In this document: positions 16,227 through 24,456 of the stretch, piece after piece
How positions within the stretch are numbered: position 1 is the first letter of the stretch
Layout: the number at the start of each line of letters is the position of its first letter
NCBI RefSeq assembly: GCF_034366625.1
Contig: NZ_JAXMIH010000020.1
Location: 1 to 64,000 of the forward strand
DNA from: Prosthecobacter sp.
GTDB taxonomy: Bacteria > Verrucomicrobiota > Verrucomicrobiia > Verrucomicrobiales > Verrucomicrobiaceae
Direction: 5' to 3'
Length of the DNA stretch: 64,000 nt
Translations under genes and position numbers: made by a program
The notes under the pieces: generated by a model
What the model was told of the DNA's origin: nothing
What the model saw: the letters and a program-made list of their open reading frames with translations, nothing else
Databases searched by the model: none

Positions 16227-17693
16227 GTGGATATTCGTGTCGCAATTGTGCTGATGATCACCACGGCTCTCGTGCAACAACGCACCATGGCCGTGGAGCC
16301 GTCTTCACCAGGCGCGGCGGCTCCCGGCACCTCCAGAACGGGGGCTTTGCGCATGCTGGAGCCCAGCCTGTTGCTGCCTCCGCCGGGCACCGTCCGCGCT
16401 CAAACACTGCGCCTGCCTGAAGGCCTGGTGCTTCTGGAGCCACGGCTTCCTGCGGAGACGGAAGCCATCACACGCTCCAACTCCCTGCGCCGCACCGCCA
16501 ACCCTGATGCCGATCTCACCACGCAGCCGCGCCGCTGGCAGACCGTGGCCTCCTCCGCCGGACTCCAGCCCTACACCTGGGGCATCTCCGGCGCGGTGGC
16601 GGCCCGAGCGGCTTTCGGCCTGCAAACCACGCTGTTTTACACTGACAACATCGACTTTCAGACCAACAACATCACCAAAAGCGAGACGGTGTTTGAGATC
16701 TCCCCCATTCTGAAACTCGATCTCGGTGACCCGCAGGGCTGGATCAGCGGCTCCAGCTCGCGTCTCTCCAGGTATTACTCCAGCCTGCTCTACATCCCGA
16801 CCTTCTACTATCGGATTGACGACGAAATGGATGACTACGCGCAGCACTTTCTCGGTGAGATCGGGCGCGTGAGCGAAGTGTCGCGTGCCGTGCTTCGTGT
16901 CGATTACGATGAGCGCATCCAGGCCTCGTCAGACAACACCTCGCCCGAGGAAAACTTCACCTTGCTGGACGCCTCCGCGCTGCTGGAATACCGCCTCTCC
17001 CCACGCACCACGTTGCGCGGCAGGGCGGTGTACCGGCAGATCACCGTGGCACAGGGCGGCTCCAGCCGCGACGAATGGATCGGCGACGGCGCACTGCTGT
17101 GGGAACTCTCGCCAAAGACCAAAATCGGCCTGGGCGCAGAAACCGGCCATCTCGCCTTCAAACAGCGCGCCTTGGGCACCCAGGACTACGAGCAGGCGCT
17201 GCTGCTGCTGGAATGGAAGCCCACGCCCAAACTCGGCCTCACCACGCGCACCGGGCTGGAGTGGCGGCAGTTCAACCGCTCCCCCCCGCGCAATGACAAG
17301 GTCAGCCTTGTGACGTTGAGCACCTTTTTCTGGCAGGCCACGGACAAAACCCGGCTCAACTTTCGCTTCGGCATTGCCAACCGTCCCTCCGTACTCGCCC
17401 AAGGAGCGTTGTTTCGCGAGCTGCGCTTCGGCCCCGAGCTGCTGCATGATTTCAGCCCCAATTTTTATGCCTCCGCCGAATTTCAAGTCATCCGCCGCCG
17501 CTACGACACGGGCCGGCTCGACTGGGAGCCGATGTCCCGCCTCGCCTTCGGCTGGCGTCAGGATTCCGACAAGGCGTTCAATCGCATCAACATCGAACTG
17601 TTCCTCCAATGGCATCGCCGTGAGCGAAACGACATCCCCAATGCCGATCTGGAGCGCACCCAGGCCGGTGTGCAGCTCACCCGCTTCTTCTAG
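16227..17693 (+). CDS. Outer-membrane beta-barrel protein of the polysaccharide locus
   Basis: A 488-residue protein, GTG start at 16227 or ATG at 16254. It has a signal-like hydrophobic N-terminus ending near A-M-A, a roughly 90-residue Pro-rich linker, then about 380 residues of alternating strands with aromatic girdles (for example L-Q-T-T-L-F-Y-T-D-N-I, R-L-S-R-Y-Y-S-S-L-L-Y) and a final aromatic residue (T-R-F-F-stop), all typical of an outer-membrane barrel. It resembles OMP_b-brl_2/BBP2-type proteins in EPS clusters. It heads the rightward arm of the locus, divergent from the OPX lipoprotein, and may be the outer-membrane exit for the polymer. Confidence 0.75.
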   Translation: MDIRVAIVLMITTALVQQRTMAVEPSSPGAAAPGTSRTGALRMLEPSLLLPPPGTVRAQTLRLPEGLVLLEPRLPAETEAITRSNSLRRTANPDADLTTQPRRWQTVASSAGLQPYTWGISGAVAARAAFGLQTTLFYTDNIDFQTNNITKSETVFEISPILKLDLGDPQGWISGSSSRLSRYYSSLLYIPTFYYRIDDEMDDYAQHFLGEIGRVSEVSRAVLRVDYDERIQASSDNTSPEENFTLLDASALLEYRLSPRTTLRGRAVYRQITVAQGGSSRDEWIGDGALLWELSPKTKIGLGAETGHLAFKQRALGTQDYEQALLLLEWKPTPKLGLTTRTGLEWRQFNRSPPRNDKVSLVTLSTFFWQATDKTRLNFRFGIANRPSVLAQGALFRELRFGPELLHDFSPNFYASAEFQVIRRRYDTGRLDWEPMSRLAFGWRQDSDKAFNRINIELFLQWHRRERNDIPNADLERTQAGVQLTRFF

Positions 17694-17725
17694 GCCGCCA
17701 CTCTTTTCCCCATCGCGTTCCGCCC

Positions 17726-18475
17726 ATGATCCAAACCTCACCGACCAGCCTGGGACAGCACCTAGCCGCCTGCGCCCTGCGCGCGCGCCATCATCTGCGC
17801 CACGGCTTGCGCAAAGGAGCGAAACGCGCGCTCGACATCATCTGCGGATCACTCGTGGTGCTGGCGCTGTCTCCGCTACTCATCGCCGCTGCGCTCACCA
17901 TCATCATCGTCGATGGCAGGCCCGTCACCTTCGCCGGCAAGCGCGTCGGGAAGTTCTGCCGTCTGTTCCCGATGATGAAGTTTCGCACCATGCGCCGCGA
18001 CGCGGAGGCCATCGAGAAAAAAATCCAGGAGCACAAGATCAGCAAGACCGCGCAGCACTTCGTCGATCCAGAACACGAATCCGTCATGAAGCTGCGCAAG
18101 GCGCTGCTGAAGTTCTCCGACGCGGAAAAATACCCCAACGACCCGCGCATCCTGCCCTTCGGCAGATTCATGCGCAAATTCTCCGTCGATGAGCTGCCGC
18201 AGCTCTTCCACATCATCAACGGCGACATGAGCCTCGTCGGCCCGCGCCCGTTTGCGATGTGGGAGGTGGCGGAATTCACGCCGCGTGATCTGCTGCGCCA
18301 CAAGATCAAGCCCGGCCTCACCGGCCTCTGGCAGATCAGCAATCGCAGCAAGATCACCCACGACGAGGCCATCGGCCTCGATTTGAAGTACGCGGCGAAG
18401 CAGAGCCTCTGGCTCGACCTCAAAATCCTGCTCATGACCGTCCCCATTGCGCTCAAGAACCGCGGCGGCAACTGA
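17726..18475 (+). CDS. Undecaprenyl-phosphate sugar-1-phosphate transferase
   Basis: A 249-residue bacterial sugar transferase (PF02397 type) that starts repeat-unit assembly by moving a sugar-1-phosphate from a nucleotide sugar to the lipid carrier. It has a basic amphipathic N-terminus, one hydrophobic re-entrant helix (L-V-V-L-A-L-S-P-L-L-I-A-A-A), and the catalytic signatures M-M-K-F-R-T-M, V-D-E-L-P-Q-L-F-H-I-I-N-G-D-M-S-L-V-G-P-R-P and K-P-G-L-T-G-L-W-Q. It is the short monotopic (PglC-like) form without the multi-pass domain of WbaP. The D-E pair in the second motif is intact. The hexapeptide protein gene follows after 14 bases. Confidence 0.93.
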   Translation: MIQTSPTSLGQHLAACALRARHHLRHGLRKGAKRALDIICGSLVVLALSPLLIAAALTIIIVDGRPVTFAGKRVGKFCRLFPMMKFRTMRRDAEAIEKKIQEHKISKTAQHFVDPEHESVMKLRKALLKFSDAEKYPNDPRILPFGRFMRKFSVDELPQLFHIINGDMSLVGPRPFAMWEVAEFTPRDLLRHKIKPGLTGLWQISNRSKITHDEAIGLDLKYAAKQSLWLDLKILLMTVPIALKNRGGN

Positions 18476-18489
18476 TCTCCTTCTCAACG

Positions 18490-19185
18490 ATGAACGCCGA
18501 CGCCATTCTTTACGACAAACCCTCCGTCCTGCTCAACGGCGAGTCCTTCTTCCTTTGGGAGATTGGCCAGCGCCGCGTCATCGAGCACTGGATGGACCAT
18601 CTGTTCCGCAGCAATGCCCTGCTGACCCTCTGGCTCGAAAAAGACGATGAACCGCTCGCTGCCTACGTGCGCGACACCTTTCCGCTCTGCAAGCAGGCCG
18701 AGGTCAAAAACGGCGTGCCCGAGGCCGCCACCGACACCTGCGCGTTTGTGGATGCCAGCGGCTCGATCCAGCTTCAACGCGGCACCGCCATCGTTCCCTG
18801 CCTGCCGGACCAGCCCGTCACGAAAACCTGGTTCGCGATGGTGAAAAAATGGCTGCTCGAATTGCAGAAATTCGGCACCCAGTTGCCCGAATTGGAGACC
18901 CTGATCGCCCCCGGTGTCATCATCGGCCATCATTGCAGCATCTCGAAGGACACGGTCTTCAACGCCCCGTGCTGGATCGGCAGCGGCTGCACCATCAGCG
19001 GTGCCACCATCGGCCCAAACGTCGTCATCGGCGAGGAATGCGTCATCGCCTCCGGCACGCACATCACCGAGTCATACGTGCTGAGCCGTACCTTCATCCG
19101 TCCAAACATGAAACTCGACGGAGTCATCGCCACGGCCAAAAATTTCATCGATCACGCAACGGGCGCGCCCGCCGTCGTGTCATAG
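18490..19185 (+). CDS. Left-handed beta-helix (hexapeptide repeat) protein
   Basis: A 231-residue protein whose C-terminal half has hexapeptide repeats ([LIV]-G-x4): L-I-A-P-G-V-I-I-G-H-H-C-S-I, A-P-C-W-I-G-S-G-C-T-I-S-G-A-T-I-G-P-N-V-V-I-G-E. The N-terminal half looks like the remnant of a nucleotidyltransferase-like domain (L-L-N-G-E-S-F-F-L-W-E-I-G, L-F-R-S-N-A-L-L) without a recognisable G-G-x-G-T-R-L nucleotide site. It may be an acyltransferase-like or regulatory GlmU/GlgC-like subunit in polysaccharide synthesis. It lies 14 bases after the sugar transferase and 9 before the histidine kinase gene. Confidence 0.75.
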   Translation: MNADAILYDKPSVLLNGESFFLWEIGQRRVIEHWMDHLFRSNALLTLWLEKDDEPLAAYVRDTFPLCKQAEVKNGVPEAATDTCAFVDASGSIQLQRGTAIVPCLPDQPVTKTWFAMVKKWLLELQKFGTQLPELETLIAPGVIIGHHCSISKDTVFNAPCWIGSGCTISGATIGPNVVIGEECVIASGTHITESYVLSRTFIRPNMKLDGVIATAKNFIDHATGAPAVVS

Positions 19186-19194
19186 CCCCGCATC

Positions 19195-19980
19195 ATGAAC
19201 AGCGCACCCACGCCTGACAGCGCACCGCCGCAGGAAGACACCCTCAAGAAGCTTGAGGAGGCCGGTGCGCTCTCGCACTTCGCCTCCAGCATCGCTCACG
19301 AGGTCTGCAACCCGCTCAGCCAGATCGTCCTCGCCACCGACCTGCTCGCCGGGCCGCGACCGATGACCGACGATCTGCGCAAAAAGATCGTCAGCTTCCT
19401 GCGTCAGGGCGCGGACCGCATCGACAAGGCGATGAAAAGCATGCTGCAAACCTGCTCTCCGATTGAGACCAGCATGACCGCCGAGGATGCCAACACCCTC
19501 ATCGAGAGCGCTCTCGCCTCCATGACCCTGGATCCCTCCGTGCGCGTCGAAAAGCGCTTGGTGCCGGGCCTGCCCACCATTCTCGTCGATAAAAAGCACA
19601 TCACCGAGACCATCGTCGGCCTCTGCGCCAACGCGGTTGATGCCATGCTGCCCGGCGGTGGCACGCTCACCATCACCACAGCTTTGAAAACCTTCAACAC
19701 CAGCGAGCGTGAAGGCTGGCAGCGACAGTCATGGTTCCGCGCGGGTGACCATGCCGTGGTCATTGAGATCGCCGACACGGGCCATGGCATTCATAAAAGC
19801 CAGATGCCTCTCATCTTTGAAGCGTTTTACACCACCAAGGCCGCCGGCAAAGGCGCGGGGCTGGGCCTCACCGTCGCCAAAAAGGTCGTTGATTTGCACC
19901 ACGGACGATTAGAGATAAGCAACCAACCTGCAGGCGGAGTTCTGGTCGTTCTGACCTTGAAATCCGCCGCCCAACCTTGA
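19195..19980 (+). CDS. Soluble sensor histidine kinase
   Basis: A 261-residue kinase without membrane segments or a recognisable input domain. The H-box is S-S-I-A-H-E-V-C-N-P-L-S (His 35), followed by a HATPase domain with L-C-A-N-A-V-D-A-M, D-T-G-H-G-I and G-A-G-L-G-L-T-V-A-K-K-V-V. The near absence of sequence before the H-box suggests that it takes its input from another protein. It sits inside the polysaccharide gene run, 9 bases after the hexapeptide gene and 15 before a single-domain response regulator, which is its obvious partner. Confidence 0.9.
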   Translation: MNSAPTPDSAPPQEDTLKKLEEAGALSHFASSIAHEVCNPLSQIVLATDLLAGPRPMTDDLRKKIVSFLRQGADRIDKAMKSMLQTCSPIETSMTAEDANTLIESALASMTLDPSVRVEKRLVPGLPTILVDKKHITETIVGLCANAVDAMLPGGGTLTITTALKTFNTSEREGWQRQSWFRAGDHAVVIEIADTGHGIHKSQMPLIFEAFYTTKAAGKGAGLGLTVAKKVVDLHHGRLEISNQPAGGVLVVLTLKSAAQP

Positions 19981-19995
19981 TTCCCAACCAACTCC

Positions 19996-20391
19996 ATGAG
20001 CGATTCTCCCGATTCCGCGAAGAAAAAAATCCTGCTCATTGATGACGAGCCGTTCATCACCAGCCTCATGGCCATGAACCTGGAGGACACCGGTCGTTAC
20101 GAGGTGCGTGAGCAAAACGACTCGCTCAAGGCGCTCGACACGATCATGGATTTCGTCCCGGACCTCGTCGTGCTCGATGTCATGATGCCCGACCTCGATG
20201 GCGCCGACATCATCTACCGCCTCAAGAACGACTCGCGGCTCAAGCACATCGCCGTCGTCTTCCACACCGCCACCGTGCGCGAGGCTGAGCTGCACGCTCA
20301 CGGCGGCATCATCAGCGGCTTCCCCTTCCTCGCCAAACCGGCCACGACCGACCAGATGATCGACTTCATCGAGAAGCACCTGCCGAAGTAG
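19996..20391 (+). CDS. Single-domain response regulator (receiver only)
   Basis: A 131-residue CheY-like protein: acidic pair I-D-D-E (Asp 16-17), phospho-acceptor Asp 61 in V-V-L-D-V-M-M-P-D-L-D-G, Thr at the switch position (H-T-A-T-V) and Lys in F-L-A-K-P. There is no output domain, so it must act through protein contact, as a phosphorelay shuttle or by binding an enzyme. It lies between its likely kinase and the flippase gene, which suggests post-translational control of polymer assembly or export rather than of transcription; this is inference from context. Confidence 0.9.
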   Translation: MSDSPDSAKKKILLIDDEPFITSLMAMNLEDTGRYEVREQNDSLKALDTIMDFVPDLVVLDVMMPDLDGADIIYRLKNDSRLKHIAVVFHTATVREAELHAHGGIISGFPFLAKPATTDQMIDFIEKHLPK

Positions 20392-20413
20392 GCATCCCGC
20401 AATCATCACCGCC

Positions 20414-21721
20414 ATGCCGACACCTGAAAGCGCTGCACCAGCTCCGGATGGTGAAAACGCCTCTTTGCACCAGCATGGCAGGGTGTTTGTGAAGGTCATC
20501 TCCTCCGGCCTCGTCAGCAAGGCCCTGGGAGCGGTGCTGCAACTCGCCTCGATCCCGCTCGCCATCCGCCACCTCGGTGCCGAGGGCTACGGGCTGTACT
20601 CGCTTTTCATCGCGCTTTTTATTCTGCAATCACCGGCGCAGGTGTTTGGCGGGCCAAATCTGACCTCCCTGCTCTCCGGCACGAAGCTCGATCACAAAAA
20701 CGCGGATGTGATCCGCACCTCCCTCATCCTGACGATCCTGGTTTCGATCATCGGTGCGCTCGGAGCCTCCGTCTTCACCTTCCTCTCGCCCAACTTCGCA
20801 GGATCGGTGCAATCGTCGCTGCTGGAGCATCTCCTGACGCTGGTCGTGTTTGCCCTGAGCCTCGTCATGCGCGCGGTGTGCAACTCCTTCATCCGCATCG
20901 AGACCGCCGCGCTGCGAGCTCACAAATCCTACCTCTACAACGGCCTCGGCAACGCGATCGCCGCCGCCATGCTGCTGCTGTTTCCGTTTTACCCAAAGAT
21001 CTGGTTTCTCGTCACCACCACCTGCCTCGTCCAGACGTTGCCCCTGTATCTTTACAGCCGGCGTGAGCTCAAATCACGCTATGGCATCCAGGACGGCAGC
21101 GTGGGCCTGGGCATTGGCAAAACGCTGTTCTTCGGCGGGTTGATCTATCTCATCTTCGAGTTCTCCTCCAACCTGCCGCGTGAGCTGCTGAAGTTCATCC
21201 TCGACTCCAAATCCGGTGCCGCTGATCTCGCGATCTACTCAGCCCTGATGAGCATCTCCCTGCTCATCCGCAACTCGGCCACGCTGATCTTTGGCCCGAT
21301 GATTCCTGCCATCAAACAGGCTCTGGAGCAGAACAAAGGCACCTGGATACGCCGCGCCTATCTCATCACCGTGGTGCTCAGCGCCGCGCCGCTGATCGTG
21401 GCGGTGTTTCCCGACGCCTGGATCAGCCGTGGTGGTGAGCTCCTGTTTGGTCAAGGACTGCCCATTGGCCGCTGGCATGTCATCAGCGGCGCTTATTTCC
21501 TCGCCAGCCTGCTCATCAAATACTGGGGCGCTTATTTCCTCATCGGCATGCATGAGCGCAAGTTCCTGCTCATCACCTCCGTCGCGAGTCTCGCTGCTTT
21601 CGGCGTCACCGCGCTGGCATTCAGCGGCTGGGGCGCCACCAGCGCCTTCATCATGCTCGCCACGGTGGACATGATCTTCTTCAACCTCCCCGCCTCCGCC
21701 AAAATCCTCCGCACACCATGA
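20414..21721 (+). CDS. Polysaccharide flippase (Wzx-like, MOP superfamily)
   Basis: A 435-residue polytopic membrane protein with about 12 hydrophobic segments. It starts with a family-typical region V-F-V-K-V-I-S-S-G-L-V-S-K-A-L-G-A-V-L-Q and L-G-A-E-G-Y-G-L-Y-S-L-F, as in Wzx/RfbX proteins that flip lipid-linked repeat units across the inner membrane. It lies in the middle of the polysaccharide locus and its stop overlaps the next start as ATGA. Together with the sugar transferase, two Wzz-like proteins and the ligase/polymerase it indicates a Wzx/Wzy-type pathway. Confidence 0.85.
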   Translation: MPTPESAAPAPDGENASLHQHGRVFVKVISSGLVSKALGAVLQLASIPLAIRHLGAEGYGLYSLFIALFILQSPAQVFGGPNLTSLLSGTKLDHKNADVIRTSLILTILVSIIGALGASVFTFLSPNFAGSVQSSLLEHLLTLVVFALSLVMRAVCNSFIRIETAALRAHKSYLYNGLGNAIAAAMLLLFPFYPKIWFLVTTTCLVQTLPLYLYSRRELKSRYGIQDGSVGLGIGKTLFFGGLIYLIFEFSSNLPRELLKFILDSKSGAADLAIYSALMSISLLIRNSATLIFGPMIPAIKQALEQNKGTWIRRAYLITVVLSAAPLIVAVFPDAWISRGGELLFGQGLPIGRWHVISGAYFLASLLIKYWGAYFLIGMHERKFLLITSVASLAAFGVTALAFSGWGATSAFIMLATVDMIFFNLPASAKILRTP

Positions 21722-22755
21722 GAATCCTGTATTTGATGAAGACCCAGGACTCGAACCTCGGGGACCTCCTGATCAACAAGCTCCTGATCGACCTCCTCGC
21801 CGAAAAAGCGGATCGCATGCTCTTCGATGTCTCCGGTGTCTCGAAGCAGTTTCGCGATGCGCTGATCGCCGATGTCCCTTCACCGGTCATTTTTGCCACG
21901 AAACGCGGTCTCGGCTATTACCTGAAGCTGATCTTCTGCCGTGCCTACTTTGATGTCATCATCGCCCCGCCCGGCCACGCTGGCAAAGCGAGCTGGCGGC
22001 ATGTGGTGCCCATCGCGTTCGCCATCTACTACCGCCTGCTCGGCGTGCGCTACATGCGCCTGGGCAAATCCATCCCGAACAACAGCGGCCTCGGTGCCCG
22101 GCTGGAAAAGCTCCTCGTCCGCCTCTCGCATCACACCATGGTGCGGGATCAGGGCAGCCTGGAGCGCATCCGCAGCTTCAAAAACCAGCGGAACATCTCC
22201 TGCGCGCCGGATCTCATCGTCCTGCTCTCCGGTAAACAACCGCCGAACGTGGTGAAGAATGGCGGGCTCATCGTCTCCTTCCGTTTCGACTACTACCCCG
22301 AGGAAAAGCGCGCCGGATTCGTGCAGCAGGTCGCCGCACTGGCCGCGCATTACGCCCGCCAGCATGCGCTGCCAGTCATGCTCACTTGGCAGGTGGAGCG
22401 GGATGAAGCCTGCGTCCGCGCCATCGCCGCTGAACTCAACGCCATGGGCATTGAAACCGCCCTGAGTGAGATCACCCTGGAAAATCTCGCGTCCACCTAC
22501 TGCGCCGCATCGCTGATTCTCTCCAACCGCCTCCACGTCGCCCTCACCTCCCTCAGCCTCGGTGCCAATGCCTGGGCTGTTTGCGATCCGGCCAAGGACC
22601 ACAAGATCATCGACGCCTTCCAAGAGCTGCATCTCGGCGACCGCCTCCTCAGCATCGACCAGCGCAACGATTTGATGTCCCCCGCCAATACGCCGGTGGA
22701 TCTCCGCCCCGCGCGTGACGAACTGCGTGCCGCTATTGCGGCGACGCTGACTTAG
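21718..22755 (+). CDS. Polysaccharide pyruvyl transferase family protein
   Basis: A 345-residue PF04230-type protein, which adds ketal-linked pyruvate from phosphoenolpyruvate to sugars. Visible landmarks are the N-terminal S-N-L-G-D-L-L-I-N-K (the N-x-G-D loop), the middle M-V-R-D-Q-G-S-L-E-R-I with C-A-P-D-L-I-V-L, and near the end I-L-S-N-R-L-H-V-A-L-T-S-L-S-L-G, in which the Arg-x-His is the conserved active-site pair. It is translationally coupled to the flippase by a 4-base overlap. Its 3' end overlaps the convergent glycosyltransferase gene by 23 bases. Confidence 0.85.
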   Translation: MRILYLMKTQDSNLGDLLINKLLIDLLAEKADRMLFDVSGVSKQFRDALIADVPSPVIFATKRGLGYYLKLIFCRAYFDVIIAPPGHAGKASWRHVVPIAFAIYYRLLGVRYMRLGKSIPNNSGLGARLEKLLVRLSHHTMVRDQGSLERIRSFKNQRNISCAPDLIVLLSGKQPPNVVKNGGLIVSFRFDYYPEEKRAGFVQQVAALAAHYARQHALPVMLTWQVERDEACVRAIAAELNAMGIETALSEITLENLASTYCAASLILSNRLHVALTSLSLGANAWAVCDPAKDHKIIDAFQELHLGDRLLSIDQRNDLMSPANTPVDLRPARDELRAAIAATLT

Positions 22756-23512
22756 CCCGCCGCTTCTTCTTCCAGACGTCCAGGGCCACGTGCGCCAGAA
22801 ACACCGGCGCCTCGACCAGATAGCGCTTCCACAGCCGCTTCGGCTCGCGTGTCATGCGGTAGAGCCACTCGATCTTCATCTTCTGCATCCACAGCGGCGC
22901 ACGCGGAAACACCCCCGCTGAAAAATCGAGGAACGCGCCCACACCCACGCCGAGCTTCGCCCCCGTCTGTGCCTGATGCCGCGCCAGCCACTGCTCCTGC
23001 ACCGGATTGCCCATGCCCACGATCAGCACATCCGTTCGCGCCTCACGAATCTTCTGAATCACGCCCTCCAGCTCCTCGGCTTTGAAGAACCCCGAGTTCG
23101 TCCCGCTGATCACCAGGGTCGGATTCTGCGAGACAAACTTCGCCGCCGCCTTCTCCGCCACGCCAGGCTGGGCTCCCAGCAGAAACACCCGCCAGCCCCG
23201 CTCCGCCGCCAGTTTCAAAATCAACGGCGTCAGGTCCGTGCCGTTCAGATTCGCCGGAAACGACACGCTGCCCACGATCTTCGCCGCCATGGACACCCCA
23301 ATGCCGTCATTCATCACGATGGCCGCCTCCTGCACGATCTGGCGATACGCAGGATCACGCGTCGTCAGTTCCAGCGTGTGCGCGTTCACATAAATCACCA
23401 GCGCCGGCTCCGGCTGTTCCGTCAGCCGCCGGATCTCCTCCATCGCCTCCGCCTCCGTCGCGCGCACGATGGGAATGTCGAGAATCGTGAGGGTGGGCAG
23501 CCGGTGCTTCAT
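22733..23512 (-). CDS. WecG/TagA/CpsF family glycosyltransferase
   Basis: A 259-residue GT26 enzyme that transfers a sugar to a membrane lipid-linked acceptor. Diagnostic segments are V-N-A-H-T-L-E-L, V-M-N-D-G-I-G-V, L-G-A-Q-P-G-V-A-E-K-A-A, G-M-G-N-P-V-Q-E-Q-W, G-V-G-A-F-L-D-F-S-A-G and the C-terminal R-A-P-L-W-M-Q-K-M-K-I-E-W-L-Y-R-M-T-R-E-P-type membrane-targeting region. The ATG at 23512 overlaps the stop of the upstream GT2 gene as ATGA, which fixes the start. It is the last gene of the leftward arm that begins at 28209. Confidence 0.92.
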   Translation of the reverse strand: MKHRLPTLTILDIPIVRATEAEAMEEIRRLTEQPEPALVIYVNAHTLELTTRDPAYRQIVQEAAIVMNDGIGVSMAAKIVGSVSFPANLNGTDLTPLILKLAAERGWRVFLLGAQPGVAEKAAAKFVSQNPTLVISGTNSGFFKAEELEGVIQKIREARTDVLIVGMGNPVQEQWLARHQAQTGAKLGVGVGAFLDFSAGVFPRAPLWMQKMKIEWLYRMTREPKRLWKRYLVEAPVFLAHVALDVWKKKRRAKSASPQ

Positions 23513-24438
23513 GATTTCTTTTTTCCTCCGGGAACAAAGGGCACGAGCAGGACGGCGGCGAGGGTGGCGGCGGTCATCACGGGCTCGTAGAGGAACATGC
23601 GCATGTCGGTCTTCATGGCCTGGAACATGAAGCGGCGGCAGTCGGCGCTCTGGCGCATGGAGAAGGCGCGGCGGGCGTAGTTGCGGAGCTGGAAGGCCTC
23701 GGCCAGCTTGGCAAACTTCTTGGCGATGTCGGGCGCGTACTGGTACGACTTTTGCCAGGTGTGCAGGCAGGCGTCGTAGTGCTTGTCGAGCTTGTCGGAG
23801 AGGCTGCCGGGTGTGACGCGGTAGAAGGTGAGCGCCTCGTTGACGCCCTCCAGCTTCCATTTCCGCGGCGGGGTGAAGCAGATGCGCAGCCAGCAGTCCA
23901 CGTCATTGTTGCGCGGCTTGTCCTCGTCAAAGCTGTGCTCGTCGAAGACCTCGCGGCGGAAGACGGGCGTGGAGCCGTTGGTGATGGGATTGCGGCAGTA
24001 GAGGTAGTAGTCGCTGAGGTTTTTCGTCTTGGGAAAGCGGCAGTGCAGCAGCTTGCCATCAAGCGTGACGAACTGCGTGGCGGAGTAGCTGCAGCCGACG
24101 CTGGGATCGCCCTCCAGATGCTTGACGTGTTTCTCGATCTTGGTGGGCGCCCACCAGTCATCGCCGTCGGTGAGGGCGATGTATTTGCCGCTGGCATGGT
24201 CGAGGCCGAGGTTGCGCGCGGCGGAGGCGCCTTTGTTGGCCTGCACGAGCACCTTCACCCGCGAATCACGCTTCTCATACTCACGCGCCACATTCGCCGT
24301 GCCGTCTTTCGAGCCGTCATCGACGACGATGATCTCCAGGTTCTTGTAGGTCTGGTTGATCACCGACTCCAGCGTCTGCGCCAGATAGGGCTCCATGTTG
24401 TAGCAGGGGATGATGACGGAGACGAGCGTGTTGTCCAT
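23509..24438 (-). CDS. Glycosyltransferase family 2
   Basis: A 309-residue GT-A enzyme: V-S-V-I-I-P-C-Y-N-M-E at the N-terminus, N-L-E-I-I-V-V-D-D-G-S-K-D-G-T, A-A-R-N-L-G-L-D-H-A-S-G-K-Y-I-A and T-D-G-D-D-W-W, in which the D-G-D-D is the metal-binding D-x-D-like motif. After the catalytic domain come acceptor-binding residues N-D-V-D-C-W-L-R and a helical tail ending in a hydrophobic segment (A-A-T-L-A-A-V-L-L-V-P-F-V-P) that may anchor it to the membrane. It is coupled to the CpsF-type gene by ATGA and lies 18 bases after the co-polymerase gene. Confidence 0.9.
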   Translation of the reverse strand: MDNTLVSVIIPCYNMEPYLAQTLESVINQTYKNLEIIVVDDGSKDGTANVAREYEKRDSRVKVLVQANKGASAARNLGLDHASGKYIALTDGDDWWAPTKIEKHVKHLEGDPSVGCSYSATQFVTLDGKLLHCRFPKTKNLSDYYLYCRNPITNGSTPVFRREVFDEHSFDEDKPRNNDVDCWLRICFTPPRKWKLEGVNEALTFYRVTPGSLSDKLDKHYDACLHTWQKSYQYAPDIAKKFAKLAEAFQLRNYARRAFSMRQSADCRRFMFQAMKTDMRMFLYEPVMTAATLAAVLLVPFVPGGKKKS

Positions 24439-24456
24439 AAGGCGCGGGAGGCGGGT

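Noticed and set aside
22733..22755. Overlapping 3' ends as a possible frame error
   Set aside because: Both genes have complete C-termini typical of their families; short convergent overlaps are common in compact genomes.
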